Source of the DNA: Balneolia bacterium
GTDB taxonomy: Bacteria > Bacteroidota > Rhodothermia > Balneolales > Cyclonatronaceae
Length of the DNA stretch: 9,554 nucleotides
Reading direction: 5' to 3'
NCBI GenBank assembly: GCA_003566395.1
Contig: PXDL01000327.1
Span: 1 to 9,554 of the forward strand
Part shown: positions 4,798 through 9,554 of the stretch, one piece after another
How positions within the stretch are numbered: position 1 is the first letter of the stretch
Layout of the letters: the number at the start of each line of letters is the position of its first letter
Program-made: the position numbers and the translations under genes
The notes under the pieces: model-generated
Databases searched by the model: none
What the model saw: the letters and a program-made list of their open reading frames with translations, nothing else
What the model was told of the DNA's origin: nothing

Positions 4798-6159
4798 ATG
4801 ATTTTTGTTTTTATAAAACAGAGTACGTTGTCTATTCCGATCGGGGTGCTTCTCGCCTTTACGTTCGCACTATCCGCCAAAGCACAGTTTGCAGACACGA
4901 ATTCGGGAAAACCGGATTTTCATCCGTCCTGTACCGAACTTAGCTTACAAAGCGATGACGATTCGCTAAATTCCGTTAGGTCGGCCTATCAGTCCCGTTG
5001 GGATGACGGTTTCATATTCGAAGGAGATGAAGAAGGTGATGGTACAGGCGAAGTAGATCCCGAAAAGGCCGAAACCATCCGTCAGGATATTCTTGACTAT
5101 GCCCATACCTTTATGGGCGTGCCGTATCGCTGGGGCGGTACTTCACCTGAAGGATTTGATTGCAGCGGGTATATCTATTATGTGTTTAAAGAATTCGGAC
5201 TCGAACTTCCCAGAGTTGCCCGCTTTCAACAGCGTGATGCCATTCCCCTCGAATTTGATGAACTCCAGCCCGGTGACCTTATCTTTTTTTCAGGCACAAC
5301 GCGAGTGACTCATGCCGGTATCGTTACCCGAAGCGACGGCGATGTGCTCGAAATGATTCATGCAAGCTCAAGCCTCGGTATATCCGTGGTGGATGTGTAC
5401 AGTTCAACCTACTGGGAGCCTCGTCTGCACAGTGCGGGCACGTATCTTGAACTCTACGACTACTATAAGCAAAACCCGCAGCTCGCCGAACGCGTGAAAC
5501 GGGAAGAACCCGAAGCAATTAAGGAAGTTGAAGAGTTCGTCAGAGAAACCGAGCGCAGGCGCAGAACAAGAATTCGTGGGGCCGTTGCTATTCGGGCCGG
5601 TACAGGTGGAATAGGAGGGGAAATGACCACGGAACTGGTAAGCGGGGTTCATTTGAGACTCGGTTACAGCCACCTTTCGTTCAGCAATTCTGTGAACAGC
5701 GGAATGCTGAATAAATACGGACGGAACAGCTACAGCAGCAGCAAACTCTCGCTGTTGGCTAATGTACACCTTACCAGCAACTGGTATCTCGCGGGCGGCG
5801 GCGTGCTGTATCGGGGCGAAAATGCCTTCGCCTTTGATGACAATCCGGATAACAGCTTTCGCTCCCTAACAATCAATCCGGCCGAGGTTGAAAATCTGGT
5901 CATCACGCATGAAGTGCCGCGCAGTGTGTATCCGTATTTCGGGTTTGGCTACGGACGCGCCTTTTCACGAAACCGCTTCATAAAAGCAGCGGCGGAGCTC
6001 GGGTTTATCTATCAAAACAATATGAACTCAACGCTGTCGGCATCCGGCGGAATTAGCCAGGCGGAACTTGATGAGCAGCAGCTGCTGCTGCGCGACGGGG
6101 TATCGGGATTTAACCTGATTCCGGTGCTGAATGTACAGGTCTCTTTCCGTATCTTTTGA
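4798..6159 (+). CDS. Secreted NlpC/P60 peptidase fused to a predicted outer-membrane beta-barrel
   Basis: NlpC/P60 enzymes are papain-like cysteine peptidases that cut peptide bonds in cell-wall muropeptides. Here a signal peptide (residues 1-29, likely cut after AKA29) is followed by an acidic linker (about 68-92) and an NlpC/P60 domain (about 95-212). All three catalytic positions are present: Cys122 in FDCSGY, His172 in THAGIV and His188 in MIHAS. A charged, probably helical linker (about 222-260, rich in Glu and Arg) leads to some 190 residues of alternating aromatic/polar strands (SGVHLRLGYSHLSF, NWYLAGGGVLYRG, YPYFGFGYGRAF, AAAELGFIYQ). These end in VQVSFRIF; a terminal Phe is the usual outer-membrane insertion signal. 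The barrel part resembles a family of small outer-membrane proteins with a YPVLSLGVSYRF-type ending. An in-frame TAG at 4789 fixes the ATG at 4798. The fusion would tether a wall hydrolase to the outer membrane, facing peptidoglycan; that is inference. The next gene, 95 bases on, is an RND permease. Confidence 0.9.
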   Translation: MIFVFIKQSTLSIPIGVLLAFTFALSAKAQFADTNSGKPDFHPSCTELSLQSDDDSLNSVRSAYQSRWDDGFIFEGDEEGDGTGEVDPEKAETIRQDILDYAHTFMGVPYRWGGTSPEGFDCSGYIYYVFKEFGLELPRVARFQQRDAIPLEFDELQPGDLIFFSGTTRVTHAGIVTRSDGDVLEMIHASSSLGISVVDVYSSTYWEPRLHSAGTYLELYDYYKQNPQLAERVKREEPEAIKEVEEFVRETERRRRTRIRGAVAIRAGTGGIGGEMTTELVSGVHLRLGYSHLSFSNSVNSGMLNKYGRNSYSSSKLSLLANVHLTSNWYLAGGGVLYRGENAFAFDDNPDNSFRSLTINPAEVENLVITHEVPRSVYPYFGFGYGRAFSRNRFIKAAAELGFIYQNNMNSTLSASGGISQAELDEQQLLLRDGVSGFNLIPVLNVQVSFRIF

Positions 6160-6173
6160 TGAAATTACGACAT

Positions 6174-6191
6174 ACCGGCTGAGACGCCGGT
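6174..6191 (+). terminator. GC-rich hairpin after the NlpC/P60 gene, weak terminator or attenuator
   Basis: ACCGGC (6174-6179) pairs perfectly with GCCGGT (6186-6191) around a six-base loop, starting 15 bases after the stop codon. The sequence that follows is T/G-rich (TTTGTGTTGCTGTT) rather than a pure T-run. It may lower read-through into the RND gene rather than end transcription fully. Confidence 0.35.
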
Positions 6192-6254
6192 TTGTGTTGC
6201 TGTTGATATCCTCGGTAATCCCGTTTGTAAATTTATCTCTTAATTTCCCCGGTC

Positions 6255-9200
6255 GTGCTATTTCGCAGACGATATCTGATTTCTCTGTGCTATCTTTTGG
6301 TGGTTACAGTCGGAATTGTGGCCTGGCAAAACGTGCCGATGGAGATGGCGCCCGATATCAGTCTGCCTTCGGTAACGGTCAGTTACAATTGGGGGAGCAC
6401 TTCTCCGGAAGTGATGGAGCAGGAGGTCACACGAAAAGTAGAACAGGCGGCTTATCGGCTAAGAGACGTGGAAAATGTACGGTCGGTAACCCTGGAAGGC
6501 CGGACGTCGGTAACGATAGAATTCACTAAAAGCGCACCAATCGACTTTCGTATCATCGAGCTTCAGGAGTCGCTTTTTTCATTGCGGGATGACCTGCCCC
6601 AAAGTCTCGGAAATCATCGTATTTCCCGGCGTGTACCTCGGGAACTCGATGATATGCAGGCGTTTATCACCTATTCTCTTTCCGGGCCTTACCCGACTTC
6701 CGAGCTGCTCGATTTTGTAAACCGGAACATCAGAAATCCGCTTTTAGGCCATCGGGGATTGGCCGATATCGATATTCAGGGTGCTCAGGATCCCGCGCTG
6801 ATGGTTCGTTTTGATTCCCGGCTCACCGACAGATATAACATCAATACGTTTCAGGTGATGGGCGATATCCGCGATAAGCTTTCATGGCGCTCGGCCGGTT
6901 TCACCGAAAGCGGAGCAGACCGATTCAGCATGATGGTGCCTCCGGCTCTAAGTCACTACGAAGATTTAATGCAGCTTTCCGTAGCCATCCCGGGTTCGGC
7001 CCGGCAGCTGAGTCTCAGGGATATCGCGACAGTATCGGTGGAGGATTATCCGGCTCGTCAGTTAAGAAGAATCAACGGCTCAACCGCGCTGAGCATCAGT
7101 TTTGTGAAAGAGGGCGGGGCGGATGCCCTCGGGCTTGCCGAACAAATCCATGCAGATATGGATGAGGTGCGCCCGGTTTTGCTTCCGGGCATGGAACTGC
7201 GTATGGAGCTGGACGTTACCGAACAGCTTCGCGAGCAGCTCGATGAACTCCAGCTTCAGGCTCTGGTAAGTCTGTTATGCGTATTTCTGGTACTGCTGAT
7301 TTTCATCCGCCGGTTCAGAGCGCCGTTTGTGATCCTGGGAAGTATCATCTTTTCGCTGATGGTCAGTATTTTCGCGCTTTACCTGTTTGGCTTTACGATT
7401 AACATTCTCACCCTTGCCGGTTTAACGGTGGCCCTGGGTATGATTATCGATAACGCCATTGTGGTTTTTGAACAGCTAAACCCCGGTTTACCTGCAACCC
7501 GGGAATCCCGGTTCGGGCATATAGAGCGGGAATTGCGCCATGCCGTCGTTCCGGTGCTCGGAAGCACGCTTACTACCATCGGCATTTTTATCCCGCTCTT
7601 TTTCACCCTGGAATCGCTCCAGCTGTTTTTGGTTCCCCTCGCGGTTGCCCTGTCTTTCACCCTGATTGCTTCGGTATTTATTTCCCTTACCTGGATTCCC
7701 TACGCCCTCATCTGGCTTACCCCCGGTGGGAAAGAAGTCCGTTTGGAAACGCAGGCTGCATCACCCTACCAAAAATTCAAGCGTACTACCAACCGCAAAC
7801 TAAATCGTTTTTTGATGCGGGCGTTCAGCATCAGATACCGTATGAGGTGGATTCTGTACATTGCGGTGGCTTTCGCGATCGGTTTTCCACTTTTTTTGAT
7901 TAATACACCCGAATTTGATACCGGGGACGAGCCATCGCTCTGGCAGCGCACGGTGATGGTGTATTTCGATAACCGCGACAAAGTTGATCCGTGGATCGGC
8001 GGTATCAGCTATCGGTTTGCTAATGAGGCCAGCTTCAGGCCGCCCTGGGGACGCGGGTTTGGGGAAAGTATTATGGTGAATGTCAGACCGCCTCAAGGCT
8101 CTCCACTTGAAGAGATCGACAAGATCATTCGCAATTTTGAGCAGCTGGGTGATAATTACAGCGAAGCCCTTCTTTATTATGAGACCGACGTTTCTGAGTA
8201 CACAGGCGCCAGGGTTCGCTTTCATATCGATCCGGACTATCTGTTTAATCCTTTGCCGTACATCCTGCATGCAGAAGCGGCCTACCTGGCTTCGCAGACG
8301 GGTAATGTACGTATCTCTGTGAGCGGTCTGGGTGATTCCTTCAGTACCGGATTTGGAGGCGGGTCGGCCAGTTTTCGGGTTACGCTGCGCGGCTACAGCT
8401 ACGACGACCTTTATACCACCGCCCGCGATCTCGAACGGCGTTTGACCGGAAGCCCGCGCGTAGAGGAAGTGGATATTAATACGGTGGGCTGGGGGCGTAA
8501 TGATTACGAGCAGTATCAGCTCAAGCTGCGGGAAGAGCGGCTGATTGCAAAAGGCCTGAACCGCAGGCAGCTCGTGCAGGCTATTCAAATGGACCTCAAT
8601 CCGACCAATACCTTCGGACAGGTAGAATTTCAGGATCAAAATATGTTTTTGATCGGGGTCAATAACCCGGTAGGGCGCTACAAACAAGATTTCATCAATG
8701 CGCCCCGCACATCCGGAAACACCGGTTTTACGCTCAACGAAGTAGCCCTGATTGACCGTGAAGCAGCAATGGGGCAGATACGCAGGGAGAATCAATCTTA
8801 TATACGTACGGTCTCATTCAATTTTTTGGGGCCGCAGAGGCTGGGTCAGCGCTATCTCGATGAGGTTTTGGAAATCCTTCCGCTGCCCGTGGGAACGGAA
8901 ATAGAGGATACACGGGGCTTTTTTTCGTTTCAGCGCGAAGAAGACCGGCAAGCCACATGGGTGCTGATTGCCCTCGCCCTGCTGAGCGTCTGGATGATTG
9001 TGAGCGCCCTTCTCGAGCGCTGGCGCGATCCCATAATTGTCATCATGGCCGTGCCCCTGAGCCTGATCGGCATTATGACCGGCGTGCTCTATACCGGCAT
9101 TGTGTTTGATCAGGGTGCGATTGCGGGCACGCTGCTGGCCCTCGGGGTGGTAGTAAACAACGGTATCTTACTTATGCACGAGCGGGAACGCCTCAATCTG

Positions 9201-9425
9201 GCCGGGATACAGGGCCTGCGAAGCTGGGTAAAAGTTTATCGCAGAAAAATGCGTCCGGTGCTCATCACCACGCTAACAACCATTGGAGGCTTGCTGCCCC
9301 TTATCTTTCTGGGGTCCAGTGACTTCTGGTCGGATTTGGCCACTGTGGTAGTCTGGGGATTGTCGTTTAGTACGATAGGAATTTTGCTTCTGGCAGGCGT
9401 TTGGGAGGGGAGGGGAAAATCTTGA
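6255..9425 (+). CDS. Complete RND-family efflux permease, non-AcrB subtype
   Basis: This is a 1056-residue inner-membrane permease with the RND plan: TM1 (about 8-26), a periplasmic porter region, a membrane block around 330-485, TM7 (about 527-545), a second porter region, and a last membrane block from about 900. Family motifs include PMEMAPDISLPSVTVSYNWG followed by SPEVMEQEVTRKVEQ. In the membrane core the acidic pair of AcrB (D407/D408) appears as Asp399-Asn400 (GMIIDNAIVVFEQ), and the AcrB lysine site (K940) is Asn968 (VVVNNGILLMHE). Other RND subgroups also carry DN and NN here, so it is probably functional with a different proton-relay layout. No adaptor or TolC-like gene is visible. 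The GTG at 6255 is the only usual start after the in-frame TAA at 6228-6230, which gives a slightly short N terminus. A weak promoter may lie at 6203-6233 (TTGATA, then TAAATT). Substrate unknown. Confidence 0.93.
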   Translation: MLFRRRYLISLCYLLVVTVGIVAWQNVPMEMAPDISLPSVTVSYNWGSTSPEVMEQEVTRKVEQAAYRLRDVENVRSVTLEGRTSVTIEFTKSAPIDFRIIELQESLFSLRDDLPQSLGNHRISRRVPRELDDMQAFITYSLSGPYPTSELLDFVNRNIRNPLLGHRGLADIDIQGAQDPALMVRFDSRLTDRYNINTFQVMGDIRDKLSWRSAGFTESGADRFSMMVPPALSHYEDLMQLSVAIPGSARQLSLRDIATVSVEDYPARQLRRINGSTALSISFVKEGGADALGLAEQIHADMDEVRPVLLPGMELRMELDVTEQLREQLDELQLQALVSLLCVFLVLLIFIRRFRAPFVILGSIIFSLMVSIFALYLFGFTINILTLAGLTVALGMIIDNAIVVFEQLNPGLPATRESRFGHIERELRHAVVPVLGSTLTTIGIFIPLFFTLESLQLFLVPLAVALSFTLIASVFISLTWIPYALIWLTPGGKEVRLETQAASPYQKFKRTTNRKLNRFLMRAFSIRYRMRWILYIAVAFAIGFPLFLINTPEFDTGDEPSLWQRTVMVYFDNRDKVDPWIGGISYRFANEASFRPPWGRGFGESIMVNVRPPQGSPLEEIDKIIRNFEQLGDNYSEALLYYETDVSEYTGARVRFHIDPDYLFNPLPYILHAEAAYLASQTGNVRISVSGLGDSFSTGFGGGSASFRVTLRGYSYDDLYTTARDLERRLTGSPRVEEVDINTVGWGRNDYEQYQLKLREERLIAKGLNRRQLVQAIQMDLNPTNTFGQVEFQDQNMFLIGVNNPVGRYKQDFINAPRTSGNTGFTLNEVALIDREAAMGQIRRENQSYIRTVSFNFLGPQRLGQRYLDEVLEILPLPVGTEIEDTRGFFSFQREEDRQATWVLIALALLSVWMIVSALLERWRDPIIVIMAVPLSLIGIMTGVLYTGIVFDQGAIAGTLLALGVVVNNGILLMHERERLNLAGIQGLRSWVKVYRRKMRPVLITTLTTIGGLLPLIFLGSSDFWSDLATVVVWGLSFSTIGILLLAGVWEGRGKS

Positions 9426-9554
9426 GTGGTCTTTTCCTGATCTAAATGTAACAAACTCTCGCAACCCGCGACATCGCCCGGCGGGCTAAACTACAGCCGG
9501 ATACTCAACTAACTGATGCGTGGTATGTGCCGGTCATAATCAGAGAGGTGAACA
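9426..9554 (+). other. Downstream spacer ending in a possible ribosome-binding site of the next gene
   Basis: The RND stop codon lies inside the loop of a weak inverted repeat (GGAAAA 9414-9419 with TTTTCC 9432-9437). A small GC hairpin (GCCC-GGC-GGGC) follows near 9477-9487, without a T-run. At the edge, AGAGGTG (9544-9550) is a good Shine-Dalgarno-like match, so a start codon may come just after base 9554. A GTG at 9548-9550 within it is a less likely start. Nothing further can be said of the gene. Confidence 0.3.

Noticed and set aside
6131..6529. Overlapping + strand frame of 132 codons spanning the end of the NlpC gene and the start of the RND gene
   Set aside because: Its first part is an alternative frame of the barrel gene and its second an alternative frame of the RND N terminus. 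The RRRFVLLLISS stretch looks membrane-like only by chance, and the protein tail is low-complexity Gly/Ser/Arg.
7800..8795. Long minus-strand frame (331 codons) inside the RND gene
   Set aside because: It is antisense to a complete, motif-rich RND coding sequence and its translation shows no domain; a codon-usage shadow.

Overview
The window looks like a piece of the chromosome of a Gram-negative bacterium. It carries two RND inner-membrane permeases and a secreted protein ending in a predicted outer-membrane beta-barrel with a C-terminal Phe. Base composition is roughly even in genes, and intergenic stretches are AT-richer. Start codons mostly lack a clear Shine-Dalgarno sequence, as is common in Bacteroidota and Rhodothermota/Balneolota. 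I lean towards that broad group by inference only; no rRNA or taxonomic marker is present. I see no mobile element, tRNA, rRNA or CRISPR array.

Layout, left to right. (1) The 3' end of an AcrB-like RND permease (1-693) is followed by a strong bidirectional terminator (722-757). (2) A convergent small minus-strand gene (780-1151) encodes a 123-residue soluble protein resembling only the N-terminal cytoplasmic domain of MgtE. Its start codon abuts a perfect 12-bp inverted repeat (1152-1202). (3) A gap of about 640 bases has little support for genes. (4) A compact, highly foldable leader (1814-1916) is followed at once by a full-length magnesium channel gene, mgtE (1919-3268). (5) A 5-formyltetrahydrofolate cyclo-ligase gene lies at 3520-4098. 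(6) A second gap of about 700 bases holds a nested inverted repeat, a doubtful small ORF and a candidate promoter. (7) A secreted NlpC/P60 peptidase fused to a C-terminal predicted outer-membrane barrel lies at 4798-6159. (8) It is followed, 95 bases on, by a complete 1056-residue RND permease of a non-AcrB subtype (6255-9425). (9) A 129-base tail ends in what may be the ribosome-binding site of the next gene.

How the parts may work together. The MgtE-N-like gene and mgtE are divergent and share one large regulatory gap, and each has a strong inverted-repeat structure directly against its start codon. This makes the locus a candidate magnesium-homeostasis unit with RNA- or operator-based control; that is inference. 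The NlpC/P60-barrel protein and the RND permease are co-oriented and close, and both act in the cell envelope, so co-transcription is plausible. The folate enzyme is housekeeping. The most novel-looking element is the mgtE leader: a three-way junction with contiguous stems, a possible loop pseudoknot, and a closing stem ending two bases before the ATG.
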